64,000 nt of DNA, taken from Cotesia glomerata. Lineage: Eukaryota > Arthropoda > Insecta > Hymenoptera > Braconidae. Below the pieces are notes generated by a model. The model was not told the DNA's origin and did no database searches. It saw only the letters and a program-made list of their open reading frames with translations. Made by a program: the position numbers and the translations under genes. The stretch lies in contig NC_058167.1 of NCBI RefSeq assembly GCF_020080835.1, forward strand, positions 4,340,659-4,404,658, in the 5' to 3' direction. Positions 32,753 to 43,740 of this stretch are shown here, one piece after another. Each line of letters starts with the position of its first letter. Within the stretch, counting starts at the first letter, position 1.

Positions 32753-33812
32753 TAGTATACAAAATATTATTAGTTTATAAGCATGAATTCAACAATATAA
32801 ATATATTTACAAGACGTTATGCTTAGTATTAAGTTTTGGATAAAAATTTTCTAAGCAAATTAAAATTATGAAACTGAAATCAGCGGACATTTGACTTTGA
32901 CTTTTTCATTTTTTATAACAAATAACTATTATGAAAAATAATATTTAAAAAAATGACACCAATACATCAATTAGTCAATAAACAACGTGAATTTTAAAAA
33001 ATTATTAATTTATCCAAACGCGTCGAGTGGTTCAATTGACCCCCGCTCGGGGGCAATTGAACCTCTGCTCGGGGTCAATTGAACCAATACTATTTAAAAC
33101 TCAAACTCGAACTTTTAATAAATAACATATTAATTGTTACTTGCTAATTTAGTTTATCAAATTGTTAGGTTATTTCCCTAAGAATTTTTCGAGTACAGTC
33201 AAGATGCGCGCGCATGTCCCATGCGTCTTCGAATGGTCCAATCGTCCCCGGGACTGCTGGTTCAATTGACCCTTATAAGTTAAGATTTTCACAATCCAAA
33301 AACACCTCAACGTATCATTCCTAACAGTTAAAAGTTGGCGATATGGCCACAGCTGTTAAAACCGACTCTGAATAAAAATTAAATAAAAAAAATTTTAATA
33401 CCAAAATTCTAAGTTATAAGTTTTCACTTCTATCGGCAGTCCCTATGACTGCCAAATTTTTTTTTTCTTTTTTACCTATGTAGTCACCGAAAATCAAGGT
33501 AATTTTCAACCGTGCTCGATAAGCCCAGTAAAAATATCGTAAATTCCGGTAAATCGGATCCACCAAGGTATATGCATTGGAAATTTTGGATTTCTAATAT
33601 AAGGTTAACTTATGATAATAAAATGAAGTTCTCTTTTCTAACTTGTAATTTATTTTTATAGTTTGTTCAAGTATTACAAGATAATAGTATTTCAAGTATT
33701 ACAAAATAATATATTTTAATTAGATAAATTTTATTCTGGATTACGATTTTTAATCTCTTCATGAAAAATGTATTGTTTATTTTTCGAGTATTTTAGATCG
33801 ACTGGCTTTTAA
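32753..33812. other. Intergenic, with GGTTCAATTGACCC hairpins
   Basis: No gene seen. 33031-33090 has two nested inverted repeats (GGTTCAATTGACCCCCG with CGGGGGCAATTGAACC, then CGGGGTCAATTGAACC), and the word GGTTCAATTGACCC returns at 33254-33267, so 33031-33267 may be a small inverted-repeat element. Confidence 0.45.
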
Positions 33813-34243
33813 GGTAGTACTACCGTTACCACAAGAGTCAAATCCCAAGACCTAACCTTATTTGATTAACGTAGTAGTTTTCCCTATACTAAATCGCGTT
33901 GGAGAAAGAGAGACAAAAATCAACTTGGAATGTTTTTATTAACAAATATTCTCATATTCTCGGAAACCATACTGATTGTTATTAAAGATATTCTAGATGT
34001 TATCTTCTCTCGTAGTCTTAATTTTTATAAGAATCTGAACGTCCAGTTTTATGAAATAAAATAAAGTCTGTGATTTTCCATAAGGATCAATGGTAAAGGC
34101 AAAAATATGTAAATATTAATATCTTTTTTTCAGTTCTCGGTAGGCCTCCAAAAATTTAAGTGGTTAATTAAAATATTATTATGTATCTATATGCCAAGTT
34201 TCATCAAATTCTGAACGTCAATTCTAAAACCGGTAGTACTACC
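33813..34243. mobile_element. MITE with TTAA target duplication (431 bp)
   Basis: TIR GGTAGTACTACCG at the left and CGGTAGTACTACC at the right, flanked by TTAA (33809-33812, 34244-34247). TTAA duplications are typical of piggyBac-type elements, so a piggyBac-derived MITE is likely. Non-coding. Confidence 0.8.
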
Positions 34244-34710
34244 TTAAGTATAGAGTAAATAAAGTTTTACATAAGTGTATGCATAAAGATTACTTATAGT
34301 AATCTATAAGATTAACTATAAGATTACTTATAGTTAAGTTTTACGTTTCTTTTCTCAATACTTAACATATATTAGTCTTAAATTATGCACGAGTAATTCG
34401 GGATTTTATTATCTTTACATATATTTCTAGTTAATAACTCTTATTTTTAATTTATTAATTGAATTTTGTTCTCAATTACATCAATTTTCAAAACCACTAA
34501 TTCAATTTTTTATCTTTACAAATCATTTTTCCATCTAACGAGATTCCCTAAGTAATAAAACGAATTAAAAATCATTAAAATATCTCTTATAACAATATTT
34601 TACATAGTGGTTTTTCATTTAGGGGTCTTGCTGCAGATAATTATGACAGGTAAAAATTGCCGATCTTCTGCAAGTCTCCCACAAGAATTTGACTCTGTCT
34701 TATCGCAGTA

Positions 34711-34832
34711 CTCTGATACAGAAAGATGATTTCAAATGATTACCTTCATGTTAATTGTATATCTATACAGTATTCAAATCCGATGTATTTAAATCATTTT
34801 AAATCATTTCAAATTAGATTTCTTAAGCAGGG
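34711..34832. mobile_element. Small MITE (122 bp, TA duplication)
   Basis: Left CTCTGATACAGAAAGATGAT, right TAGATTTCTTAAGCAGGG, with TA on both sides. The imperfect TIRs share TTTCAAATGATT. Same type as the MITE at 35018. Confidence 0.6.
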
Positions 34833-35017
34833 TAAAGCACATAATTCTGTTGTGACAAAATCTGTCACTCTGTCCCATTTTCACAATTCATTTGACAAGT
34901 CATAAACAATTCTTCAAGTCGGTTCCTTATGACACGATCATGCAGAAGATCTGTACGTAGATGGAGATACTAGTAATTATAGCTTTTGCACAAGCTCTTG
35001 CTTAAGAATCTTGCATA

Positions 35018-35169
35018 CCCTGATTAAAAATATTGATTGAAAAGTATTGGGAATCAGTCACCCCATGTAAACTGTATATCTATATATACATGAAAAAGAA
35101 TTGAAAGTATTTAAAAGTATTCAAATTTCATCATTTTTAATCCTTTTCAATCAATATTTTTAACCAGGG
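35018..35169. mobile_element. MITE (152 bp, TA duplication)
   Basis: TIRs CCCTGATTAAAAATATTGAT and its near-perfect inverse ending TTTTTAACCAGGG, flanked by TA (35016-35017, 35170-35171). Non-coding, Tc1/mariner-type target. Confidence 0.8.
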
Positions 35170-35526
35170 TAAACACATGTTTCTTACGTAACGAAATTTG
35201 AATTTTCCTCAATTCTTCTGCATATTTTCAATACTTTTGAATTCCTTCTCTTATGGTGAATTAATATTTTACTGTTTAACAAAATGATCAGTTGTTTTGA
35301 ATTTTTTTTCCGACAAGAGTTATTTCTGCCAGAGAGACAATCGACAAACTATAGACATATGGCACAGACTATTGTCGTTGAACGGCTATATAATTGGAAT
35401 TCCAATGTATAAACGAATTAATCTAATAAATATAACAGTTAATATTTGAACATAATTGTAAGTCCAGTCAGAACTTCAAGTTCAAAGAGTAGAACCTTAT
35501 ATCTAAACCATAAGTGCTAGTAATAA
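35170..35526. other. Intergenic, 3' flank of SETD4
   Basis: AT-rich sequence downstream of the minus-strand SETD4 gene. No strong motif or repeat end recognised. Confidence 0.4.
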
Positions 35527-36819
35527 TTAATTATGAATAATCGAATAAAAACATTTATCCAATATAGAAACGTACTCTTGCTGAACATTAATATTAATCT
35601 TAAAAGAATTAGTTTTGTTCGTTCGAGATTTCATTATTTTCAATTCATTAATTAATTCTAATCGTTTTGTATTGAGGAGTTTAAGTGAAAGCACGTTATA
35701 AGATAATGCATCTAGACGATTTAAGCTATTGCAATAAATTTTTTTAGTCATTTGAATAATTCTTAAGGGTGTGCTGAGGATGAAAAATGCTACCTTTGCA
35801 CGATAATTTAATCCTGAAGATGTAAAACCTATACTTTCATGAAATTTGTTCCATAAAATATAATTATTCGTTAACGGTGAAATATTTTTCAAATTATTAA
35901 CAGATGAGTAATTTATAAATATTTCATCTAATGGATTATTTGGAATAAAAAAACCGTACTCCATATATAATTTGAAAGTACAATGACTACCATAATTGAT
36001 AAATACTTGTGAATTTTCGTGAATGGTGGTCAAAGTAAAAATTTGATAAAATTCATTGCTTATATCATCTACTGGTTTTATCTCAACTAAAGCATCAAAT
36101 GAATGATTTAACATATCTAAAAAAGGAGCAAGAGCTAAATTTTCATTTACGGAAATTTTAAAATCGTCATTAAAGTTATTATTTTTCATGTATATAGCTC
36201 TGGTATTAACAGTATAATAACTCCATTTGTAAGCTTCAAAAGAAAATATTTCAATTAAAGATAATTTACAATGAGGACATAAATCATAGCCATCCGTTTT
36301 CGACTCACGTATAGATTTTAAGATAATTTCGTAATCAGTTATTATTTTTTGTGATAAAATGCTTAACTTTTGGCGTACGATAAATGGCATAATTTTTTTT
36401 TCTATTTTCGCACAGAAAATTGGAGTTGTGTATGAATTTGGCAAGGTATCTAAATAATTCTTCCATGTTGAAGTATTTCCTAAATGCTTTTCGTATAATA
36501 TAAAAGTTGCTAAAATGGAATGGACGGTATAACTATGATTTTTCAGAAAAATAAAATTTATCTTACTATTTAGAGCAACTAATGGAGTGATGAGAAGTTT
36601 TTTAGGAATTTTTACAAGAGAAGTATTAGGCATTATATTATTTACTGCCTTTAAGCCTCGCTGCGTAACAGGAAAAATGGTAGGTTTCAAATAACAAGAT
36701 GATGTCCAACCGACAGATTCCATCCAAGACTCCAATTGTTCAATAACTAATAAATCTTGTATTGGTTGCTTAGTTGGTAGATTTTTCCTACGACGATTCC
36801 TGTTTGCTCTACCCATCAT
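35527..36819 (-). CDS. SETD4: SET domain-containing protein 4 (lysine methyltransferase)
   Basis: 430 aa, uninterrupted. SETD4 proteins are SET-domain lysine methyltransferases of the SETD3/Rubisco-methyltransferase type, reported on histone lysines. Matching features: an N-terminal basic MGRANRNRRRK block, typical of SETD4 (from the second Met, 36816); ESWMESVGW (33-38); a SET core with VNTRAIYM (204-211), LAPFLDMLNHS (230-240, the NHS S-adenosylmethionine-binding motif) and FINYG (273-277), followed by YGFF; and an alpha-helical C-terminal substrate-binding region. CPHC at 181-184 lies in the insert. Length fits the family (~400-450). The coding region is one exon. It is the only clear single-copy host gene here, in a retroelement-free island. 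Confidence 0.9.
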   Translation of the reverse strand: MMGRANRNRRRKNLPTKQPIQDLLVIEQLESWMESVGWTSSCYLKPTIFPVTQRGLKAVNNIMPNTSLVKIPKKLLITPLVALNSKINFIFLKNHSYTVHSILATFILYEKHLGNTSTWKNYLDTLPNSYTTPIFCAKIEKKIMPFIVRQKLSILSQKIITDYEIILKSIRESKTDGYDLCPHCKLSLIEIFSFEAYKWSYYTVNTRAIYMKNNNFNDDFKISVNENLALAPFLDMLNHSFDALVEIKPVDDISNEFYQIFTLTTIHENSQVFINYGSHCTFKLYMEYGFFIPNNPLDEIFINYSSVNNLKNISPLTNNYILWNKFHESIGFTSSGLNYRAKVAFFILSTPLRIIQMTKKIYCNSLNRLDALSYNVLSLKLLNTKRLELINELKIMKSRTNKTNSFKININVQQEYVSILDKCFYSIIHN

Positions 36820-36931
36820 TTGTTTATACTTACTTTTCTGTGGGTGAATAAAAATGTTTTTTTCGTTTTAATAGAAGAATTTGATAAGCAGCTTAGAAAC
36901 ATTTTTACTGTTAACTGAGATATATACATAC

Positions 36932-37025
36932 GTTTGTATTGATTCTGATGTACACTACGAGTTCTGTACCATCACGCAATACTAGTGATTGTGTTCCACC
37001 AGTGCTATCAATCAAGTCAAGGCAC
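36932..37025 (-). CDS. Possible 94-bp exon upstream of SETD4
   Basis: On the minus strand, an acceptor (TTTTATTGCTAG) is followed by an open frame reading CLDLIDSTGGTQSLVLRDGT and ELVVYIRINTN, then a donor-like GTATGTATAT. The residues look like real protein rather than AT noise, and both splice signals are good. I do not recognise the protein. It may belong to an unrelated minus-strand gene extending to the right, or be an upstream SETD4 exon. If so, the rest is not visible. Confidence 0.35.
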
Positions 37026-37226
37026 CTAGCAATAAAATAATAAATTTATTAGGAGTTTACTAGGTGGCGAATGGAGAGGAACACAAAAATTTCGTTCATA
37101 GAATTTTCTCAATTAATTTGCAATAAAAGTTGGTTATGAGAGAAAAATTACAAAAAGTGTGGCTAAGGAAAGATTTTAATTATTTATACAAAAAAGAACA
37201 GAGAGATAAGATTGTGATAAGAACCC

Positions 37227-37540
37227 GGGTAAAAATTAATTTGCCTAATCATATATATTTATGTATGATTATATATTGAATATATAGAATTATATATGAT
37301 TATATGTAAATTTTTATATAAAATATATTATAATCATATGTAGACTAATATATTATATGTATATTTTATATAAGTCTAAACATGATTAGATCTAAGTAAT
37401 TAAGGTCTATATATGATAATATATATCTATATATAATTAGATCTGATTAGACCTGAGTTATCTAGGGTTATATATGATTATATATAAATCTATATATGAT
37501 TATATCTGATCAGATCTAATTGATATAGGACCATATATAC
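37227..37540. mobile_element. E4-type element, left-end fragment
   Basis: Begins CCCGGGTAAAAATTAATTTG. The inverse (GGCAAATTCATTTTTTCCCGG) ends the element at 58332. The sequence is dense in ATATATGATTATATAT and GATCAGATCTAATTGATAT words, also seen at 57172-57210. It is cut at the Q terminus (CAACACCGGCAC, 37541). Confidence 0.55.
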
Positions 37541-37811
37541 AACACCGGCACACAAAAAAAAGTTGTTTGTACATTGGACCGGTCCCACCTACGAACATGT
37601 ATTTCGACCCGCTAAATCCGAATCTGAAGTCAGTTTTGTCCCTACACCCTCAAAATTTTGAGGAAAATGCAAAAAAAAACCCGAAAAAAAGCAAAAAAAT
37701 TGTAAAAAACTGCAGTCACAGCAATGAAAAAATTTTTGTGGACCCGGATCAAGTATGATTTTTATGCATTTCAATTTACTGAATCTGAATCTGAACGTTA
37801 ATCAGCCCGTT
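37541..37811 (+). repeat. Q-repeat terminal segment
   Basis: Starts AACACCGGCACACAAAAAAA, then GGACCGGTCCCACCTACGAA and ATGTATTTCGACCCGCTAAA, as found inverted at 44190-44260 and partly at 32563-32752. E3 interrupts it at 37812 and Q resumes at 42536. The short ORFs here are repeat artefacts. Confidence 0.65.
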
Positions 37812-37879
37812 CCCTGACGGATCTAAAGTACGGTAGAGTACGGTAATGTACGGCAAATTTACGGTAAGGTACCCATGCA

Positions 37880-38390
37880 GGAAACCCCCAGAGTTGACAA
37901 AGGGGCCAGGCTTGGGCCAGTACTGGGAAACCTAGCTTCGGTGTACCTGTATTGGCCCATGCGTGAGCCAGGCTGTTTAATCCAGCCTTGGCCATACCAA
38001 TGATTACCTAACCTTCAGCCAAGACTGGCTAACCCAGCCTTGGCCATTCATTGGAGACCCAAGCGTGGACCGAGACTGGTTAACTCAGCCTCGACCATGC
38101 CAATGATTATCCAACCTTGGGCCAAGACTGGCTAACCTAGCCTTGGCCATTCATTGGCGACCAAAACGTGGGCCAAGACTGGTTAACCCAGCCTCGACCA
38201 TGCCAATGATTATCCAACCTTGTGCCAAGACTGGCTAACCTAGCCTTGGCGATTCATTGGCGACCCAAGCTTGGGCCAAGACTGGGCAACTAAGCCTTGG
38301 TCAGCCCAATTATTACCCGAGCCTGGGCCAGAACTGGGTCACTCAGTCACGGCCACAATGATTACCCAAGAGTTAGCCAAGATTGGGAAA
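37880..38390. repeat. ~103-bp minisatellite (GGCCAAGACTGGCTAACC)
   Basis: GCCAATGATTATCCAACCTT recurs at about 37995, 38098 and 38201, a period of ~103 bp built from two similar ~51-bp halves, each with CCAAGACTGG and AGCCTTGG. Diverged GGGCCAGTCCTGGTAA units of ~32 bp lie at 41850-42010 near the other end of E3. Confidence 0.8.
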
Positions 38391-38393
38391 CCT

Positions 38394-38617
38394 ACACTGA
38401 AAAAAAATTAACTTGATTCAAGAAAAAAATTCTTGAACCAAGAAAATAACTTTGAAGAGTTTAATTATCTTCAATCAAAACGAAAAATTCTTTAATTAAA
38501 TAAAATTTACTTAAATCGAGAAAAATTTCTTAGTTTAAGAATTTTTCTACTCAAATCAAGAAGATGAAATTCTTAAAAATTATTTACTTGATTTAAGTAA
38601 ATTTTTTTTTCTTTGTA
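38394..38617. mobile_element. Probable MITE within E3
   Basis: CACTGAAAAAAAATTAACTT at the left and TTACTTGATTTAAG-type sequence with TTTTTTTTTCTTTGTAG at the right are imperfect inverses. It interrupts the GGCCAAG minisatellite, which resumes at 38625 (GAGCGTTGAATAGCAACCCA). Confidence 0.5.
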
Positions 38618-39984
38618 GCCATGAGCGTTGAATAGCAACCCAGACTTGAGCCAGAATTGGGTAACCTAGCCTTAGCCATTCAATGGGAAATTCAAATTTA
38701 ATAAATCATTAAGTAATAGAATTTTATACAGTAAATATTTATTGTTTAACGAATATTTGCTAACAAATTCTAAAATTTAAAATTTATTATTTAACCAAGA
38801 CAATTGCATATCGTCAAAATTGATATAGTCTTAAAAAAATTAAAATATAATAATTTACAGTTGAATTTTTAATATTGATAATTTTAAACATAAAAATTTA
38901 TCATAAGATATTAAAAATATACAGAACTATGGCAAGCTGTTTTACTTTTTAATACATCAAGTATTTATAGCAAATTGGAAATTGTTATTAATAATTTAAT
39001 TTGCTAAAAATTGTTTTGCAGCACATATTATTGTACGTATTGATAAAATAATATCAATTATTATTCGTTTTTAAGATAATGATAATTCTTCTTCCATATA
39101 AGTAATAGGGTTTATGAGACATTTTTATGTTCAATGAAATAATTTTTTATAATTATCTTGATGTTGCCACTACACCAACATTAATTTTTTTTTATTAATT
39201 TAATCGGTTCATATATTTTTTTATGATGCAATTAAAATAATCACATTATAATTGAGAATAAATAATCAAACAATTTTTTAATCCCCTTAAAATTTCTGAT
39301 AGCAGTCAGTTTTACGAATTTTTTTATTGGTTTACATGATAAGATACACAGAATTTTTTTTACACTTTATTTAACATGAATTCTAATTATGCAGATAATA
39401 ATAATTCAATAGATGAAAAAAATCCTTCATAAAATTGTCAATTATTTTTAGAAAAATAATACTAATTATTCATCGGGATTTTATGGTCAATTTTTTAATG
39501 TAACCAAAGTTCCGTTGAACAAAAAAAAAACGATGCGTAAATAATAAGACATAATTTTGGTCATAAAAATTGTATTTTATGAATATCATTTTAAAAATTA
39601 GCATTATGTCGAAAATCATAATTCCAACAATTATTATTATGTCCATGTATATTTGTCACGCTTTATTTTTATTTTTTTTTAATCTTCAGCGATTTGTTGC
39701 GGAGAGAAATTAATTATTGTCTCCACAATTAAATCCACATTTTTTTGTAAAGAGTAAATTAATTGTTTAATGTGTTTCATACTGAAAAAAGGTGACATTG
39801 AAAATATGATAAAAAAAATATGAAGTAAAATAATTCATCTTCATATTTATAATAGCTTAAATAGTAATAAAATTTTGACTGAAAAAAAAATTACTTAGTA
39901 CTTTTTCACTGTTAAAAAGAATGTAGCAATTGAATTTTTTTTTCATTCACGTTGCTACTTTTAAATGATGCATATTGATGAATT

Positions 39985-40712
39985 TAATTCCAACTTCAAA
40001 TTAAAATTATCTCCAATGATAATTTTAATTCCGAATTTGAATTAAAATTATCTCCAATGATAATTTTAATTCCGAATTCAAATTAAAATTATCTCCAATG
40101 ATAATTTTAATTCCAACTTTGAATTTAAATTATCTCCAATGATAATTTTAATTCCAACTTTGAATTAATATAAATTCCAATGAGAATTTTAATTTCAATT
40201 TTGAATTAAATTTATCTCCAATGATAATTTTAATTCAAACTTCGAATCAGAATTATCACCATACAATTTCTGGTTATGCCTATGGTACTAGTTGATAGTA
40301 GTTATAACGATCAAATACGAAAACGATCTTTGTACTCTTTTATATTATGTTGGTAACAAAAAAGTTTCTAGTAAAAATATTAATCTTGATCTTAAAATTA
40401 AAATTATCTCCAATGATAATTTTAATTCCGAATTTGAATTAAAATTATCTCCAATGATAATTTTAATTCCGAATTTGAATTAAAATTATCTCCAATGATA
40501 ATTTTAATTCCAACTTTGAATTAAAATTATCTCCGACGATAATTTTAATTCCGAATTCGAATTAAGATTATCATTGGAGATAATTTTAATTCAAATTCGG
40601 AATTAAAATTATCATTGGAGATAATTTTAATTCAAATTCGGAATTAAAATTATCATTGGAGATAATTTTAATTTGAATTCGGAATTAAAATTATCATTGG
40701 AGATAATATTTT
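39985..40712. repeat. 41-bp tandem array, direct then inverted
   Basis: Unit ATCTCCAATGATAATTTTAA plus TTCCGAATTTGAATTAAAATT. Direct copies at ~41-bp steps lie at 40010-40255 and 40395-40555. From 40556 the same unit runs in reverse (TCATTGGAGATAATTTTAAT) for four copies to 40712. The two ~160-bp arms could form a long hairpin centred near 40556. The ORF at 40292-40483 is a repeat artefact. Confidence 0.9.
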
Positions 40713-41660
40713 CAGGTGAATCTAAAGCTCGTTAAAACTGATATAATATTGAAATTATAATGCATTTTAAAAAATAATAAATTTTTTAAACTTTTAATAG
40801 ATGTTAATAAAAAATCGTTTATTATCTACGTTTTAAACATAAATATTAATTTCATTGTAAGATATTATTCGTAGTAATAATTATTTTTATGTTTGTATTC
40901 AATTGCAAAACGTTTTTTAAGAAATTTACGTATTAAAAAATATTTCAATTTAAATCGATTTGAATTTCGTCATAGGCTGTGACAATTCATACAATTAAAA
41001 TTATCGACATAATGAAAAAAGAATCATATTTTATGAATATTGTAAATTTTAACACTTCTTAAATCAATTAAAATTTTATATGAATTTATTCTTTAGTGAA
41101 AAAAAAGAATGCACATCAGCGAACGTAGTCAATAGATAATATTGCTTGATTTTAATTTTAATAGTTAAATCGAAGACCCTAATTAAAATATGGTTCCATC
41201 GCAACGAGTTGAATTACATTTATGTCTGATCACAAATTATAATCGAATTAATTATAATGTTGATAATTTTGGATATAGATTCAAATTCAGTGAATTTTTT
41301 AGTTGTGATGAATTATTATTCATGTAAATAAATATTGTATTCGCATATGTTGTTACTATATTTTATATCATGAATATCGCAAAAAATATAAATAATTACT
41401 GGACAATTTATAAGATAGGCTTTTTTTTTATTGTATTAAAAAGTAAAACGGCTTGCCATACAGAACGATGTACAAAGTTTAAAGTAATATAAGAACTTGA
41501 CTCTTGCATTTTTTTAACTATAATAAACATTTGTAAAAAATAGTTAATTTTCATCGAAACACAATATTAAATAACATAAATTATATAAATAATAAACCGC
41601 CACACTTCGTCACCATATAGATTTAGCTTATCAGAATATTGAGATGTGCATCAACTTATC

Positions 41661-41735
41661 GGTCGTACGGTGTAAGGGTTAGTTATCAGTCTGGCAAGTG
41701 CGCGGCTCGGGTTCGAATCTCGGTTAGAACGGATA
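41661..41735 (+). other. tRNA-like segment inside E3
   Basis: GGGTTCGAATCTC is a good B-box/T-arm; its flanking 5-bp stem TCGGG/CTCGG pairs. An A-box-like region (GTACGGTGTAAGGGTTAG) lies about 45 nt upstream. It is followed by T-rich sequence. The acceptor stem is not convincing, so tRNA-derived, not a tRNA call. Confidence 0.45.
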
Positions 41736-42535
41736 CGATTTTCACTTTATTTCTATAATTAGCAACAGTTAGGTTCGAATTTACTTTACTTACAAAATAA
41801 AATAAAAAAATAACATCCCAATAATTCTTTTTTATCATTTTTTATCAAATGGCATGGGCCAGACTTGAAAATTAACTATGGCTCAGCCCTGGTAACCAGG
41901 CATGGGCCAGTCCTGGTAATCAGGCGTGGGCCAGTCCTGGTAACCAGGCTTGGCCCATCGTTATCATCCCAGACTTCAACCAAGACTGAGCCAAGCCTGG
42001 CTTACAAGCTTGGCCCAGACTTTTACATAGTTGGGCCAAGCTAGGCCCCGTGGTACTTTCCTCCATGGGTACGGTAGAGTACGGTACGTACAGTGATTTA
42101 CCGTAAGTTACGGAGACTGTACGGCAAAGTACCGCGATTGTACAGTAATTTACCGTTATTGTACGGAGAGATACCGTGATTGTACGGTAAAATACCGTAA
42201 TTGTTAGTAAAATACTATAATCATCCGGTTAAAAAAGTACTGTTTTTGTACGCTAAAGTACCATAATTGTACGGTCATGTACCGTAATTGTACGGTAACT
42301 TATCGCTAAAATAGGGTATTTTTGACGGTAGGTTACCATTGGAATACGGTAATGCGGAAAGTTCAGAAGTGTACATTCTACTATATTTTCACCGTTCTTT
42401 ACTGTACGTTACGGTGTTTTACGGTTTCTACTGTGCAATTAGAATGCTACTCTAATCTACGGTGGCCATACGATATATCGACCGTATTTTTACCGTACAA
42501 TACCGTAATTCTACGGTATTTCAGATCCGCCAGGG

Positions 42536-42720
42536 TTGAGCCATCAAAATTTGAAAAAAATGCGATAAACCCAAAAAAATTGCAATAAATCATGAAAAAT
42601 CGAAATTATCGAGATAAAAAAAACTTTTTGGATTCAGATTGAGTATGATGTTTTTGTATTTTATTCCACTGAATTTGAATGTGAAATGTTGTCTCATTAA
42701 CGTTTTAAAAAGAAAAAAAA
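42536..42720 (+). repeat. Q-repeat segment continuing after E3
   Basis: CAAAATTTGAAAAAAATGCG through GGATTCAGATTGAGTATGAT and CCACTGAATTTGAATGTGAA. It provides the unbroken counterpart of the sites occupied by the minus-strand LTR (29866) and M3 (31566). Confidence 0.65.
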
Positions 42721-43020
42721 TCTCAAAAAACCAACAAAAAACTTGAGAGGTGTCAAGGGACACCCGGATGGAACGAAGTTCCTTTCGATTAATTAGTGAA
42801 GGAATTGTAATAAAATTTTATTTTATTTAGAAAGACGAAACGAAAATAATATAACTGGCTTGCTTTCTATAAGAGAGAAAGAGAGACAGAAAGAGAAACA
42901 CGCGCACGCCGCACGGCTTACAACTATAGCAAAAAGTGTCGTTACAACTTTTGGTCTTAATTTTTTCCGTCTAGTCCCCTTTCACAACGCGCGATAAGGA
43001 ACTTCGTTCTAAAAATCGGG
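42721..43020. other. Segment between Q blocks, no gene seen
   Basis: Contains GAACGAAGTTCCT at 42770-42785 and the near-inverse AGGAACTTCGTTC at 42998-43010, so this ~240-bp stretch may be a small inverted-repeat insertion in Q. Confidence 0.4.
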
Positions 43021-43740
43021 AAAACTGCAGTTATAAATATGAGAAAAAATCTATTAAACACGATTGTAAATGACTTGGGTGCATTTTAATGGATGGAATA
43101 TGATCTTAGAATTGAAAAATTGACAAAATTTTTTAATCTGTTAAAAATAGCATGTAAGGCGAAGGTACGAAACCATATTTTCGAATTACAGACTGTTATT
43201 TGTTTGTATCGAATTTTTTATCTTCAAATGAACTACGCAGTGGGTTTCTTTTACGTTTTTTGTTCCCTTCTGGTATTTCTCTCGTTAGCATCCAGCAAAA
43301 ATCTAACATCATGTCGACATTTTAACTTACTCGATACCTACCCTTCATTTCACTTATGTCTTGACGAAATCGTTTTACTTGTTCTTCGCTATAGTCTCCA
43401 AGGTTTTCAGGAAAGTGATCGACGTGGGAATCCATAAAGTATAGATTGGCGTTCATTAAGCAACCTAAATTTTTGTAATTTGGCATTAATTCTTCTGATA
43501 ACGTCTTGTAGTTTTCGCTTTTTTTATTTTATTTCCTAAAAAGTTTTGGGACACATTTTTAAAACTTATCCAAGCTACTTTCACCGTCTTGTTCATTTTT
43601 TCTATAAAATTTGTATCCTAAAATAGAGTTCGAATGTGGGGTCTATCAACAATTTCTCCTTTTAATTGTGCATCACTTATTACAGGAAACTTTTCTTTCA
43701 AGTACTGAAAAAAATCACCATTTTTGTCCTTAAACTACAC
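43021..43740 (-). pseudogene. Q-repeat relic with decayed protein (copy 3)
   Basis: On the minus strand from about 43640 to 43240 it reads NFIEKMNKTVKVAWISFKNV, LSEELMPNYKNLGCLMN, FMDSHVDHFPENLGDYSEEQ, then FRQDISEMKGRYR, MMLDFCWMLTREIPEGNKK, with a few frameshifts and stops. It is the best preserved of the four copies here. These blocks belong to a repetitive protein family I have seen across arthropods; its function is not known to me. It has the empty site for the 488-bp LTR (about 43455). Confidence 0.6.

Larger units (their letters stand above)
37812..42535. mobile_element. E3: 4.7-kb TIR element with subterminal repeats
   Basis: Left end CCCTGACGGATCTAAAGTAC, right end the inverse of CCCTGGCGGATCTGAAATAC. 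Subterminal regions carry many TACGGTA/TACCGTA words (37825-37875; 42065-42525). Both then continue into GTACCCATG.AGGAAA and GGGCCA-rich sequence, so the TIRs extend ~250 bp imperfectly. The interior has minisatellites, a 41-bp array, long AT-rich non-coding tracts (38700-39980 and 40715-41660, no gene seen) and a tRNA-like segment. No transposase ORF. It splits a Q repeat, so it inserted as a unit. Confidence 0.75.

Noticed and set aside
43093..43437. Plus-strand 114-aa ORF (and the minus ORF at 43909-44106)
   Set aside because: These are antisense to the decayed Q protein, whose conserved blocks read on the opposite strand.
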